Source: Mytilus californianus (taxonomy: Eukaryota; Mollusca; Bivalvia; Mytilida; Mytilidae). From it: a DNA stretch of 64,000 bases. The notes below the pieces were generated by a model. It did no database searches. It worked only from the letters and a program-made list of their open reading frames with translations, and was not told the origin of the DNA. Location of the stretch: the NCBI RefSeq assembly GCF_021869535.1, contig NW_026262581.1, forward strand, positions 74,491,955-74,555,954. The letters run 5' to 3'. Positions within the stretch are counted from its first letter, which is position 1; the number at the start of each line of letters is the position of its first letter. The position numbers and the translations under genes were made by a program. Below are positions 34,641-47,500 of the stretch, piece after piece.

Positions 34641-35779
34641 AATACAATACAGGATCCTTATAGACCTAACTGTCCTATTTTCTATCCTTCTTCTTACTTT
34701 CACTTGGATTTCGCGGGTAGTACGTCGACTAAGCATGCGCAAAAGCGTATAAGACACTGATCAATAACAGTCTCCAGATTTGGATATTTTATCAAAAATT
34801 GGCGTTTTCTGTGGAGAAAAGATTGTTTCAAAGACAAATTTAGGAAGTTCAAAACACTACATTTATACGTCATATCACAAATATTTCTATCTTTGTATGG
34901 TTTCAGAGGTGTTGCGGCCCAATGAAATCAGTCTCTTCCTTTAGTAGTATTATATATAACCAAAATACACTGTGGAAGTGGCAGGGTACTTATACATCCC
35001 CACAACAAAAAGACACTAAATACAGATCTGAGAGTACTCACAGCTACATGTAGTTCAAAGCTAATAACAACTAATAAAAAAATCATGCATCTACGACTAA
35101 AATATCAATCAGTACACATCCAACATACAGTGGATTTAGTGTAAAGACATCAGTAACAGTCAGAGAAAAACATAACCTTGTTCAATGCCAAGATACAGGT
35201 ATCAACAGATTGTAGAGCAGTGAATGTGCATATATGTATATAAAAATGATATTTAGTTTGATTTTAATTTACTGATAACAAAATCAAAATTAATACCAAT
35301 AAAAAAAATATTCAAAGATGTAATTACAATGTTGAACTGGTAACCTTTTAGGTTTTAAGTAATTTGTGGTAACGAAATCCCTGACTTAATAATTTACCAG
35401 TTGTAGCCTTTCAGAATCCATTAAAATTTTGAAAATGCCTTTTTACCTTCAAAGGAAGTTACCCCGGTAATATAGTGCAAGGTACCTAACTCATATATTT
35501 GAGAAAATGCACCTGGTCGCGAACTCCGTTATATTTCGATTCTGCGGTTGTCTATCCCACTGAAGCTTGTTATGTAGTAAATCTACATTAAAGTATCTAC
35601 AAAATGTATAACAAGTCTATTTCTATTGTGGGAATCATTCATAACAGGCTTTCCATGGAAGTCAACTGTAATTATTTTTTCTTGTCACAGCCAAATAGAA
35701 ATGCTAATCTCGAAGTGAATGATTAGTTATAAAAAGTGTTTCCCCAAAACCTGTTAGTTTTTCTCTGATCAGAACTTAG

Positions 35780-36145
35780 GTGGAGGGTTGGGATCCGGCT
35801 AACATGTTTAACCCAGCCACATTCTGTATGTACATTTTGTATGTGCCTCTCCCAAGTCAGGAGCCTGTAATTCAGTGGTTGTCGTTTGTTGCTGTGTTAC
35901 ATATTTGTTTTATGTTCATTTTTTTTGTCCATTAATTAGGCCGTTAGTTTTCTCGTTTGAATTGTTTTACATTTGTCATTTCGGGGCCTTTTATAGCTGA
36001 CTGTGTGTATGGGCTTTGCTCATAGTTGAAGGCTGTATGGTGACCTATAGCTAATTTCTGTGTCATTTGGTCTCTTGTGGAGAGTTGTCTCATTGGCAAT
36101 CAAACCACTAGTTATCATACCACATCTTCTTTTTTATATTATCAT
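35780..36145 (+). repeat. GCCACATTCT-family tail, nearly complete
   Basis: From GGAGGGTTGGGATCC through CCACATTCTGTATGT, AAGTCAGGAGCCTGTAATTC, TATAGCTGACTGTG, TTGGTCTCTTGTGGAGAG to ATTGGCAATC and ATACCACATCTTCTT. It is the best copy in the window and serves as reference for the others. Confidence 0.85.
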
Positions 36146-37693
36146 CCAGATGGTAAAGTAAAAGATACCGTGAAAAAAATGTAATAAATGTTATTTGAGG
36201 TATGTCTAATGAGTTACCAGTTTCTATTTTTAAACTCAAATTTTCCCATTCCATCAATGTTATTCAGACTCTCTCTGGACTTTATATATAAAATTGAGAT
36301 AACTCCAAAAAACATTTATTTTTAGCAATATGATTGACCAACCAGAAACCGAGATATGTATAAGAGAGGGGACAATTATAATTAATCATTCACTGCGAGA
36401 TTAACATTTCCATTCTGCTGTTGTAATGTTTGCATAATAAACTTTTTAAAACACTAGAAATCACACTGTCTGTCGATCTGTCTATTAATCTTGATACAAC
36501 TCGGATTACTCCTGTAGTGAAACTTTATTCACAGGAGAAACTTTTCATATATTCTAGTATAAAACAGATTTAGTGTTCAATATTAACACATGGAGATATT
36601 TGGACTTTTTTTTAATATAGAAAATGTTACGAATTAGATTAAGTTTGCATTTTGTTCAAGTACAATGAATTTCTAACAGGTAGGGGACTATGTATTGCCA
36701 TGCAATACTCTCCGGATGCTTGTTATACTAGTAGTTTCTTGGTTATACTTTACTTGGATTATTTTGAAATTAACTTTGTTGTGAAAAGAATATGAAACAC
36801 AATTTAGTTTTCATGTTACATGCATATGACTTCATTGATGTACATTTTACAATTATTAAATGCAGAACAAAGAATCAATTATTCAAAAGATTAATTTCTT
36901 AGTTGATTATTAAAATGTTTTAAATGAAATAATTTTATAACTGCATTATATGTATAACAATTAACATTATAATGTACCGGTATATGTAATATTGTGTAAA
37001 AATATACACAGGAGGATTCATAATGTCAACATGCCAGGACATTGAAACATAGCACTTATTGACATACATTTACTTATTTGATTCTTGAAAAAGGGGAAAC
37101 AGGAATTTGTTACATCCCTGAAAAGAAAAAAAAAGATTTCTTGGCCAATCACCAAAAAAATTTTGTTTATCCCTGCCTTCAATAGTCGAGACAATTTGAC
37201 TACAAATATGACACATTATGACACACAATTTAATTCCTCATTTATACAAAGTGGGGACATTTCACTATGGTGTAGTAATCTTTTCTTATTATCATGCCAG
37301 TGTTAAGTGTTATTACATTGCATATAAACTTGGTACATGGCTTGATTCTCGTATGGTTATGAAGTTTTTGTTCTGATGAAATGCCCAATGATATATTGAT
37401 TTTCTTGTCATTACAATACGAAAGTAGCACTTTATAAATTTGGTGCGTCCGATGCACTTTATTGGATATATCTTCATTAGGAGCGCTTAAATAAAAAAAA
37501 AATGAAAAGCCGAGGATGTACAATGTATAACCTGTATAAATACCTGAATACGTCAGTTCAACCAAAAGACACCTTAAAAGAATAGCCAAATTCATCTTAA
37601 GGTCAATTCATTTGACCTTATTTACCAAACTCAAAGTAATAGCAAACCAACTATTTCACTGGATAACCTTATTTAAATGTTTGCTTTTTTCAG

Positions 37694-38676
37694 GTGCTGC
37701 ACAGATGGATGGCTGCATATTAGTAGTTGCTGCCACAGATGGGACCATGCCACAGACTCGTGAACATCTATTATTAGCCAAACAGATTGGCATCAAGCGT
37801 ATTGTGGTATTTGTAAACAAAGTAGATGCCGCCGATAAGGAAATGTTGGAATTAGTTGAAATGGAAGTGAGAGAACTTTTGTCTGAGTTTGGATTTGATG
37901 GTGACAATGCTCCTGTTATATGTGGGTCAGCATTAAATGCTCTGAATGGGGAAAATGCTGAACTAGGGGAAGAAAAGGTTAAAGAACTTTTAGATGCTGT
38001 TGACACTTACATTGAAGAACCAATCAGAGATTTGGACAAACCATTCTATTTGCCTATTGAAAGTGTATATTCAATTCCAGGACGTGGGACTGTCGCAGGA
38101 GGAAAACTTGAGCGAGGAATAATAAAAAAGAATACTGAATGTGAAATTGTTGGTTATGACAAGAGAATAAAGTCAATCATCACAGGTGTTGAAATGTTTC
38201 GACAGATTTTGGATGAAGCACAAGCTGGTGATCAAATAGGCTGTCTTCTTCGGGGAATTAAAAAGGACGAACTTAGAAGAGGTATGATTATTGCCAAACC
38301 AGGAGAAATCAAACTCGTCAACAAAATTGAGGCCCAAATTTACTTATTGGGTAAAGATGAGGGGGGTAGACAAAAGCCCTTGACAGATTATTTCCAAGGT
38401 CATATTTTCTGCAGGACATGGAATTGTTCTGGATTTTTGGAAGCTCCAGGCAGAGAGATGGTGATGCCAGGAGAAGACACCAAAGTAACATTTACGTTGT
38501 TGAAGAAGATGGCCCTAGAGCTCGGAGAGAGGTTTACAGTCCGTGACGGAAAACAAACAATAGGCTATGGTGTTGTAACAAACATTTTGGACGCTGTTGA
38601 TATTGAGGCTTTTGAAGAAGGTTTGAAAAAGATAAAGAAAGCCAAAAAGAGAGAACGGGAATTAGCAAGCATGTGA
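37694..38676 (+). CDS. TUFM: Mitochondrial elongation factor Tu, exon 2 (to stop)
   Basis: Joined to exon 1 this gives 461 residues, close to the roughly 450 usual for animal TUFM. It starts after TTTTTTCAG at 37693. Residues 135-: [17 protein letters not shown], then NKVD (176-179) and GSAL (212-215), completing the GTPase domain. Domain 2 follows ([34 protein letters not shown]) and domain 3 ([46 protein letters not shown]). The C-terminus adds a short basic tail ([20 protein letters not shown]). No frame disruption. The exon is uninterrupted over 983 bp, fewer introns than vertebrate TUFM. An ATTAAA near 38927 could serve as poly(A) signal. Confidence 0.95.
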
Positions 38677-39159
38677 ATAGATAATTTTAAATGTAGTTAA
38701 AATGTTGTATATGTGGTTTTTTTTTACTGAATGACAAGAAACCGACTTTATGATTTAGAATCTAGAAATGCATGAATTTATATAGAATATTCAAACAAGT
38801 ATTTATTACATGAAAATACATTTACAGTAAGTAAAAAAATAAGATTTAAAGATGGAAAAGTTTTGAACAGTATTGTCAGATCAAGAGAACAAAACAAATA
38901 GATATTACAGTTTAGTTTATACTGATATTAAATAACAAATTTATGTATGTTTTGTGTGAATGTATCATTGAAGTTCATTGAAAAATTTGTAGTTTTCATT
39001 CTCTTCATCATTGAAGCTCATTGAAACAATTTGTTCAGTTTTCATTCTTTTAATTTTGTTTTTTAATCAAATAACATGAATAATTTGGACAATAAGCATG
39101 TTGCAACATGTATGTCCAGGAATCATTTAAAAGACATTCAACCTTCTAGTCTTATTATA
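38677..39159. other. TUFM 3' flank
   Basis: AT-rich, no coding region. A candidate poly(A) signal ATTAAA lies at 38927-38932. Short direct repeat around TCATTGAAGTTCATTGAAA at 38967 and 39010. Confidence 0.4.
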
Positions 39160-39365
39160 CAAATAAGAAGATGTTGTATGACTGCCAATGAAACAACTCT
39201 CCACCAGAGACCAAATGAAGAAAAGTTGGCAACTATTGATCACTGTACAATGATCAAAACCCACATCCCATAGCAAGCTATAAATGGCGCGGACATGATG
39301 AATGATAAACAACTCAAACAAGAAAACTAACTGCCTGATTTATGTTCAAAACAATAAACAAAAAA
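39160..39365 (-). repeat. GCCACATTCT-family tail fragment, minus strand
   Basis: Plus-strand blocks AAGAAGATGTTGTATGACTG, CCAGAGACCAAATG and CAAGAAAACTAACTGCC match the inverse of the 35780-36145 end. It is truncated before the CCACATTCT core. Confidence 0.7.
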
Positions 39366-39499
39366 TATGCCCATTTTTCATCTGAAAAGTATGGATTGGT
39401 TAGATTTTTTAATATTTATTACGTTTAGTGTTGATTTAATTTTTAAACAGTTGTAAATGTTGAGAATTTCTAGGTTTCTTAATAATAAGCTGAAGGTTG

Positions 39500-40200
39500 A
39501 GCAAGTTTTTTGCAATTGTCACATAATGTCATGGACCATCTATTCAGGTTGGTTTTGGTTGACCTTACTTTTACTCAGGTGGCTGAGTTATAACCTTGAT
39601 GGAAAACCACTGGACATTAAGCAAGATCTACAAATAAGCCAACATGGCCGAAATCATTCGGGTGCACAGGCACTTGTCTCTGAAAAAAAATACCTATACA
39701 CTTTGATGTATATATAGGTAATTTATTCAGAGATAAGTGCCTCAGGCTGTTTTCGGGTATCTAGTTAAAATATTTGTCTGATGATGCAGCATGTCATACG
39801 ACATGGCTAAAAATTGAACATAGGAGTAAAAAGCAAGCATTGTCTATCATCTTGAAAACCACTATAGATGGATGGTTAACTCTGACAGGGACAAAAGTGT
39901 CCAGAATGTTGAGATCAACATACTGTCCAGTTATATCAAAACTAAAAGACGACTTCTTATAGCAGTTATTGCCCTTAAATGAGGAATTTTACCAATTTTT
40001 TGTTCATTTTTGCCTACTGTCTTGAAATTATAATAGAGACTTAATAGCATAACTGATCAGCAAAACAAGATCTACAAATATGTTTCATGGCAGAAATTGT
40101 TCAGCAACTCCTAGGTGTTATAGCCCTTAGCAGAAACATATAATACATTGTTAATATTATTGTATAATTTATATGTTTCTGTCCTTACATAACCATTTTT
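39500..40200 (+). repeat. Decayed monomers of the GCTCACCGGGGCCC element family
   Basis: Blocks such as AAGCAAGATCTACAAATAAG, CATGGCTAAAAATTGAACAT and GGTGTTATAGCCCTTAG correspond to the monomers at 40290-41300 but are strongly diverged. A foldback AGGCACTTGTCTCTG / CAGAGATAAGTGCCT (39667-39744) is inserted. Confidence 0.55.
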
Positions 40201-41344
40201 AGCTCACCGGGGCCCAAAGGGCCCCATGTGAGCTTATGCCATCACTTGGCGTCAGTCGTCGTCTGTCGTTGTAAACTATTTCAAAAATCTTCTCCTCTGA
40301 AACTACTGGGCCAAATACCTACAAACTTTAATTAAATGTTCCTTAGGGTATCTAGTTTATAAATTGTATCCAAAGTTTTGATCCATCGACAAACATGGCT
40401 GCCATGGCTAAAAATAGAACATAGGGGTCAAATGCAGATTTTGGCTTATATCTCAAAAACTAAAGCTTTTAGAGCAAATCTGACATGGGGTAAATTTGTT
40501 CAATTGGTCAAGGTCTATCAGCTCTGAAATTTTCAGATGAATCGAACAACCCATTGTTGGGTTGCTGCCACTGAATTGGTAGATTTTTACAAAATTTTGC
40601 AGTTTTTTTTTTATTATTTTGAATATTATTATAGATATATATATAAACTGTAAGCAGCAATAATGTTCAGCAAAGCAAGATCTACAAAAAAGGTAATATG
40701 ACCATAATTGTCAATTGACCCCTTAAGGAGTTATTGCCCTTTAAAGACAATTTTACACAATTTGTTCATCAAGTTTGCTAACATTTAAAAATCTTCTCCT
40801 CTGAAACTACAAGGCCAATTACCTTCAAACTTTAACTTAATGTTCCTTAGGGTATCTTGTTTATAAATTGTATCCGAAGTTTGTATCCATCAACAAACAT
40901 GGCCGCCATGGCTAAAAATAGAATATATGGGTCAAATGCAGTTTTTGGCTTATATATCAAAAACTAAATCTTTTAGAGCAAATGAGACATGGAGTAAAAT
41001 TGTTTAATTGGTCAAGATCTATCGGCCCTGAAATTATCAGACGAATCGAACAACCCATTGTTGGGTTGCTGCCACCGAATTGGTAGTTTTAACAAAATTT
41101 TGCAGTTTTTTGTTATTATTTTGAATATTATTATAGATATATATAAACTGTAAGCAGCAATAATGTTCAGCAAAGTAAGATCTACAAAAAAGTTAATATG
41201 ACCAAAATTGTCAATTGATCCCTTAAGGAGTTATTGCCCTTTAAAGACAATTTAACACAATTTGTTCATCAAGTTTGCTAACATTTAAAAATCTTCTCCT
41301 CTGAAATACAGGTGAGCGATTCAGGCTCTTGAGAGCCTCCTGTT
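40201..41344 (+). mobile_element. Pearl-like element with GCTCACCGGGGCCC head, two monomers
   Basis: Head hairpin AGCTCACCGGGGCCC / GGGCCCCATGTGAGCT (40201-40233), then GTCAGTCGTCGTCTGTCG, then two monomers of about 500 bp (start CAAAAATCTTCTCCTCTGAA; contain CAACCCATTGTTGGGTTGC and GGAGTTATTGCCCTTTA). Tail: GGTGAGCGATTC plus a perfect hairpin AGGCTCTTGAGAGCCT (41323-41338). GGTGAGC in the tail mirrors GCTCACC in the head. Recalled as abundant in bivalves; no coding capacity. Confidence 0.8.
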
Positions 41345-42010
41345 ACGATTTTTTTGCATCATTTTTGTCTATTGGAAACTAGAAAAGATAAATAGAAACT
41401 TTAAATACCAAAATTATCTGTAAGGCAAAGTCTATAAATAAGTCAAACATTGACAAAATCGTCAGCTGGCTTTGCATAGGAATTATTTCCCAGGAAAAAT
41501 CTTCAAAACTATAATAGAATAGAGAAACTTTAAAACAATATCAGCAAAGCTATATCTACAAACCATTACACAAAACTCCGGTTATTTTTTACACGTCCGT
41601 TTACGGGATGTATTATTGTATACCGTTGTTCGTCCGTCTGTCCGTCTGACGTCAACATTTCGGATAATAACGAGTTTTACGTTTCCGAGTTATGGGATTT
41701 TATTTTATAAACAAATTGGCGATTTTCAGTTATCTGACTCTAACGCAAAAATGTTTTGAACAATTTTCATGAAACTTTGGTGAATTGTCTATATATATTG
41801 ACAAAAGTTCCCTTTCGATTTTTTGAAAATTTCTGATTTTACGTTTTGGAGTATTGAGACATTATTCATAAAAAGGGCAGATTTTCCAGTTTTCGGATAA
41901 TAACTCAAAACGCTTTGAGGAGTTTTCATGAAACTTTGGTGGCTTGTTTATATCTATTGGAATAAGCTCCCTCTTGTTTTTGTGTTGTTTTTGTTTTTTT
42001 TTCAATTATG
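41345..42010 (+). repeat. Decayed monomers, then a truncated CGTTTACGGG-headed element
   Basis: 41345-41590 resembles further diverged monomers of the preceding family (AAGTCTATAAATAAGTCAA). 41593-42010 starts CGTCCGTTTACGGGATGTAT, then GTCCGTCTGTCCGTC and monomers as in 32220-32713 (GGATAATAACTCAA, TTTATATCTATTGG). The tail is missing. Confidence 0.6.
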
Positions 42011-42732
42011 CAGTTATAGAACTTTATTTGTTTAAAAATTTCCAGCAGATACGCGAAAGACCAAAGCCAGAGTTAACAACAACAAAAAAAAAAAGACTTC
42101 CGTAGGTAACTATTAGACCTCAAAGGATGACCAAATGACCAAACTATATATAGTAAGCTCTAAATTAAACGACATGTTATATCAGATAAATTCAACAAAC
42201 ATATAGGTCACCACATCGTTCTTTATTGAGAATCGGGACACACCACCTTACACATCAATATCATCCGAGTTAAACTCGTATGTGAGTAAGCAACACGACA
42301 ATGTTATTGCGAGAACGAATTTTCTTGAAAAATTATAAGACAACTAAATAAAATATTTTGCATTTATGATCAAGTTTATAGATAAACAAATTAAATATTT
42401 TTCTATATTTGAATTCTTTAATTGGTTATTCTATAAATATTCGAACTAAACTATTCATTCAGTATATTCAAGAGGCCAAAACCACTTCCTTTATTGATAC
42501 AAATTCTGCTAAGTACATATGGGTTGCAATAATTATGGACATTATCAAACATAGGCTATTCACACTTGTGACAACTTCTCCCAAAGATGATGAAAAAGTA
42601 GTTTTTTTTATTTTGAATTTGCTAATATGGGTATGGATGCCATCAATAGTAGCAATATTTTCCACCAAAACTCTTTGCAGAAAACATTACCTGATTACTT
42701 CTAAGATCAAACTACACACCTAGACCAAACTA

Positions 42733-44155
42733 ATTGCTATAAGATTTTCAACCACGAGAGGGTATTGGACCTTTACCCTCAGGGATATAAAATCCAAACC
42801 TCTCGATTCCTGTCTTGCATCGTCCTCATACAAATATTGTCCCGCTGCATGGTCATGTTAGAGCTAGAGACCTAGCTTGGCATCGTAAACAACTTAGAGA
42901 GTTGTTAGCAAAAGATCGACATATTGAATTCCCCAGTCCATCAACTGAAGACAGGATCACAGGTTACTTATGGACGCAGTTGAGAACTATGCCACAATCT
43001 GGATAAAGCGCAAGACACCAACTGATTGGATCAAAGCTGTTCGGACATGCATTCAGAAACGCATTCAAAATCTACGATGCACATTGCACAATGAGCTCAC
43101 GGGTTTCAGACCCTTTCAAGATACCAGAAGTTGTGAATGCTTTATCCTCTTTTAACGAATAAAATATTGTTGTTCAAGCAGACAAAGCCTAAAAATATTG
43201 TGTTCTATGCAAAAGCCATTATTTGGTATGTCTAACTTAAGAAATTGGAATTCACAACAAAACTCCCACATTTACTCTTACAACATTCACGAAAGAGGAG
43301 ATTTTAGAAAATCACAATCCTTTTCTGCTTTGGTTATACATAGAAACGGACGATGTAAATCTCCCATAATTATACTGGACAACTAAAACACAAAAAAATC
43401 TTATAATGACGATACATAGCAGAGTAATTTTTCAAAACATTTTTCTAAAATTCTTACCACCATTCTTTCTATAGTTAAAGGTGGGCTTCAGAAATATTGT
43501 GGGGAGGTATATCCAAGCAACGGTGTCAATCCGATGTGGATTCTTAAAAATTCTGAAGATCTACTCCTAAATCCTCAATCATTATCTTTACAATTGTGCA
43601 GTAATATCAAAAAAATTGTGAAGAACCACACTAATTCCCACAACAATTACACTGAAGATGATATCATTAAAATGCTGGACTTTTATGATCGATGACATAT
43701 TTGTTGAGTTTAGTGGATTGATATTTCAGCAGACAATGGGTGTTCAAATGGATTACTACTAATTGTTCACCACTACTCACCGACTTGCCTTTTTACTCAG
43801 ATATATTAAGCAGATATCCCAAAGAACATTCTCAAAGACAAAAAGTAAACGCATCTTGCAAATTTCTTTAGTTTCACTTTCAGATATATATTTATGATGT
43901 TCTGGTACTCAATAACTAACTTTTCAATGAGTGCTTACATCTCATAAATATCATAAATCCTAGTGAAATTGAAATTAAGGAGACTACCGAAAGTAGAAGG
44001 TCTGCTTCATATCTTGACCCTTTCCTCAATATTAACACAGGTAGACTTCAAACTAGAATCTATGAAAAATGTGATGATTTCAATTTTCCAATTGTAAATT
44101 CCCCATTTCTCAGCAGTAACACATCCTCTACTTCATCTGGAGTTTATCTCAGTTA
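42733..44155 (+). pseudogene. Second reverse-transcriptase remnant, internally deleted
   Basis: Blocks in order but in shifting frames: LAWHRKQLRELLAKDR, ITGYLWTQLRTMPQSG, DWIKAVRTCIQKRIQNLRC, SKLLTTILSIVKGGLQKYCG, PMWILKNSEDLL, DDIIKMLDF, IFQQTMG, then ESRRSASYLDPFLNI, RIYEKCDDFNFPIVNSPFL and SGVYLS. This is a reverse transcriptase related to the YLDD element (shared YxKxDDFxFPIVN block). The motif A segment expected between the CSNIK and KNHT blocks is missing, and the catalytic YxDD region is damaged by indels. Dead copy. Confidence 0.7.
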
Positions 44156-44354
44156 ATACGTTAACAGTTCACAAGGGGCGTGCTCCTTTCACAAAACCTG
44201 AACCAACAGAGGAAGAACGTCTGAAATCGAAACAACGTAAGTTTAACGGTCACCATCACGAATTGAAACGATGAGTCGGTGTCTCAACTCATTAGCGATA
44301 TGTTTTTGCGATCTTCAACACTAGTATAGTCGTTTGATCTATGATTTATACCGG

Positions 44355-44550
44355 TTGTGTCCTATTGTCGATTGTGACTGAGTGTGGCCGATGATGCGTC
44401 CTATTCTCGAATGTTACTGAATGTGGCCGATGATGCGTCCTATTCTCGATTGTGACTGAGTGTGGCCGATGATGCGTCCTATTCTCGATTGTGACTGAGT
44501 GTGGCCGATGATGCGTCCTATTCTCGATTGTGACTGAGTGTGGCCGATGA
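44355..44550. repeat. 39-bp minisatellite, five units
   Basis: Five units with core GTGTGGCCGATGATGC then GTCCTATTCTCG. On the minus strand an open frame reads it as HHRPHSVTIENRT repeated, but nothing else supports a protein. The unit's GTGTGGCCGATGATGC also forms the left boundary of each 4-kb duplicate. Confidence 0.85.
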
Positions 44551-47500
44551 TGCATGCATAGGAGGAGATACTTACCCTGTTGACGGACACAGTCTCGCTC
44601 CTTTTGAAGTTCATGCGATTCCCTCAGTTTTTGTTTGTTACGTTGATTTATCTTTTCATAATCGATTTACTAAATTTGAACATCGGTAAATTACTGTCTC
44701 CTTAAGTTTACTGATAAAAGTTAAAAACAATCGCTGTTAACATTAAGATGAAGTCTAACGTTGAATGTTTTCAGACATCAATAACTTAGTCTAACTTCCA
44801 TGGAATTTTATTAAAATTAATAGACAGAAGCTTTTTTACGATAAAAAAAATATCCAGACAAAATTTTGAATTTTGTAACACATACCCAACGCCCCCACAC
44901 CCCGCCCCCTTTTCCAAGTTTTCGGACTTTAATTGATAAATGAACTTGAAAATAACTTCTTCAAGATAAAAAAAAATTAACATCTGAAAAAAAAACAACA
45001 GAATGATAAAAAAAAATCTATAATTTACTGATTAAAACACTTAGGAATATGCATCTTCAGTATCAAGAAATAATATCAACAATTTGTTTTCTGTACTTTA
45101 CTGTAAATGGGCTTATTTTTTGTCAATCACCATTACACTTTTACACTGGCAGCAGTAATGACATCTTATAGGAGTTATTGCCTTTGAAAGACGAATGTTT
45201 TACCATTTTTATATGTTTTTATTTTGATAAACTATAGAAGATATACACACAGTATCCAGCAAAAATGACCATCAAAACAAGATCTACCAATACATTAATA
45301 TGGCTAAAATCTTTAATCGACTCTATGTGGGATTCATTGTCTTTGTATGAAAATAATCTTGTTGCATTCTACCAATGCCAGCTGAAAGATAAAGGCTATA
45401 ATTTGTCTTGAAAAATTACAATAGATAAGAAATTTCAAAAGGATAGGTAAGATTTTCAAATAAGTCACATGACGAATTCTGTCGAAATGCGCATCTGGTG
45501 CAGAAAATCTGATACAGTTAATGTTATTTCTACCACTGTGTCGATACCTCTGCTGGTGGACTGTTAGTCCAGGAGGATATCAGCATCCCAGTAGCCAATA
45601 TCTCGGTACTGAGATGAAAATACGAATACTGTTTTATTTAAATTTGCTGTTGTAAAATTTTGGAAATTATTTTAAATTAAGGAACATATCTCCCTCATGC
45701 AAAGCTCTGATTCTTGGCCCTGTTTTGGCAATATCTTTTGTCATGTTAGGTTTATACACTCTTCATTGTTGTAATAAGTTTTGGAATTCAAATATGTTGA
45801 CCTCGAGCATCACTATTGTCGAAATGTGCATCTGTTGCACAAAAAGTAGTACCGTTAATGTTATCACAATACCGTTATCTCCTTATATTTGCTATTGTAA
45901 TTTTGAATATATTGTTCCTTGACTTAGGGAATAAAAATCGAAATCTTCAGAAACATGCACAACCGAGCCATGCGTACAAATCAAGCAATGCAGATGCATT
46001 CATAAAGCGAAAACAAAAGGGAAAATCTTTAGGCAAAGTGATTGTAAGGTTTGTTTGGTATTGAATGTGTATTCCACATAAACCAATTTTTAATGTCGGT
46101 CTATTATTGTTCCATTTTTACATGAGATTTAATTTTGTATTTTGCTGAAGATAGATATATCAAATTTAAAATTTAAGGTTTTCTCTAATATACCTTCGAC
46201 TGTAATTGTTTTTTTTTGAGCTTGCGTTTATTGGATTTAATCTTTAAATTGATTTGACAAAATATATTTAAAGTTTTTTAAACGTTGTTTATGACCCATA
46301 ATGACTGACACGTGTAGTGTTACAAAACCTTACATGTCAATTTTTAAATTTAGTAAGTCGAAAAATGTATAAAAACAGTTCTTTCGGTTGAAAAGCTATG
46401 ATTAAAACAAAAAGTTTATTTTTCAAATTCAATCGCTTTAAACTTCCCTTTCCATATCTTATATCGATGATTCAATGAGTTGTTAAGTTTTACTAGTAAG
46501 GTGTCAAATAGCGTAACAGCTCTGGATAGATTTGCTTATATTTTAGTTAAGGTAATTCAAATTAATGTAATATATATAAGCATAGGCTATTATGGTTTTG
46601 TAATTCAGATCATCTTTCATAATTTTGGAGTATTTATAGTTGAGAAGTCAAATAAATTTAGAATTTCATCAATTTTTCGATATCTGCTTTGTAATGCATT
46701 TAAAAAAAAATATATGTTATAAATTAATCGAATGAATGTCACTGATATCGTGTTGTCTAAATTTGGTACTAAATGTAACAATTTAAGCAAAACTGCTTCA
46801 ATTTATACTGATAAATAATGTTTTACCACTTGAAAGCATTCACTTTAAAAGTTACTACATGAAAAGCTGAATTCAAAACATATTAAAGGTCTATAAAATG
46901 CATATCAATTATGAGTGTATTAAAGAGCCTACTTTTATCATCACATTCTGTAATGTATATATTTCTAAGGAACAATGAAATATTCGGATACACTGTGCTT
47001 TAAAATATTTAAATTTTTTTTACATTATTTGTTAAAACCATAATAATTTATTTTTGATTACATGTAAGACTTGATCTTTGCACTTATATCTTTGTAAAAC
47101 AAAATTATAAAATATAAAATCTTTGAATACATTATATATTTAGTAACATGAAAATTTTCATTTATAACAACAATTGAACACATGATTGATATTACTATTT
47201 ATCATATGACAGGATATTTGAAAAACTCTACTTTCGAGATAAAACATTTCATTCCGTAAAATTACTAGTTTCAAAGTATAAACTTATTGGCATATATACG
47301 AGAACATTTGAATAAAGATTTGAAAAAGTATATACAGACAAATTAATTGAATAATCCTTAAAAAATGAACGAACACGAGGCCAATATACTCTTCCGTAGA
47401 CAAATACATATATTTAAGATAAAATTTGTCGTAATGACAAGTAGCGTTATCATCGTAAACAATTATAATGGAATTCTATGCGACTGTCATACAAGTGAGA

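Larger units (their letters stand above)
23727..37693 (+). other. TUFM: TUFM intron, about 14 kb
   Basis: Begins GTATAG and ends TTGCTTTTTTCAG, both good splice signals. It is phase 1, splitting a conserved Gly codon. It is filled with repeats listed separately: a minisatellite, GCCACATTCT-family tails, a MITE, foldbacks and long pearl-like arrays on the plus strand. Segments with nothing recognised: 23979-24364, 24741-25700, 31785-32219, 34645-35779 and 36146-37693. Confidence 0.9.

Noticed and set aside
34308-34757. 149-codon minus-strand gene
   Set aside because: Its C-terminal half lies in the pearl tail and the AATACTGG repeat; only the first about 13 codons before GTAAGA could be an exon, which is too little to support.
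44166-44232. Possible plus-strand exon (HKGRAPFTKPEPTEEERLKSKQ) before GTAAGT
   Set aside because: Acceptor is weak, length is short, and it lies directly after the dead RT remnant; chance is likely.
44346-44614. HHRPHSVTIENRT repeat protein
   Set aside because: It is the translation of the 39-bp minisatellite; two frames are open on the same strand and no start or splice context supports it.
44576-44640. Possible small exon (KINQRNKQKLRESHELQKERD) ending at AGG|GTAAGT on the minus strand, present in all three 4-kb copies
   Set aside because: The frame and donor are attractive, but no in-phase acceptor with a pyrimidine tract is visible and no neighbouring exon was found. Worth an RNA check only.
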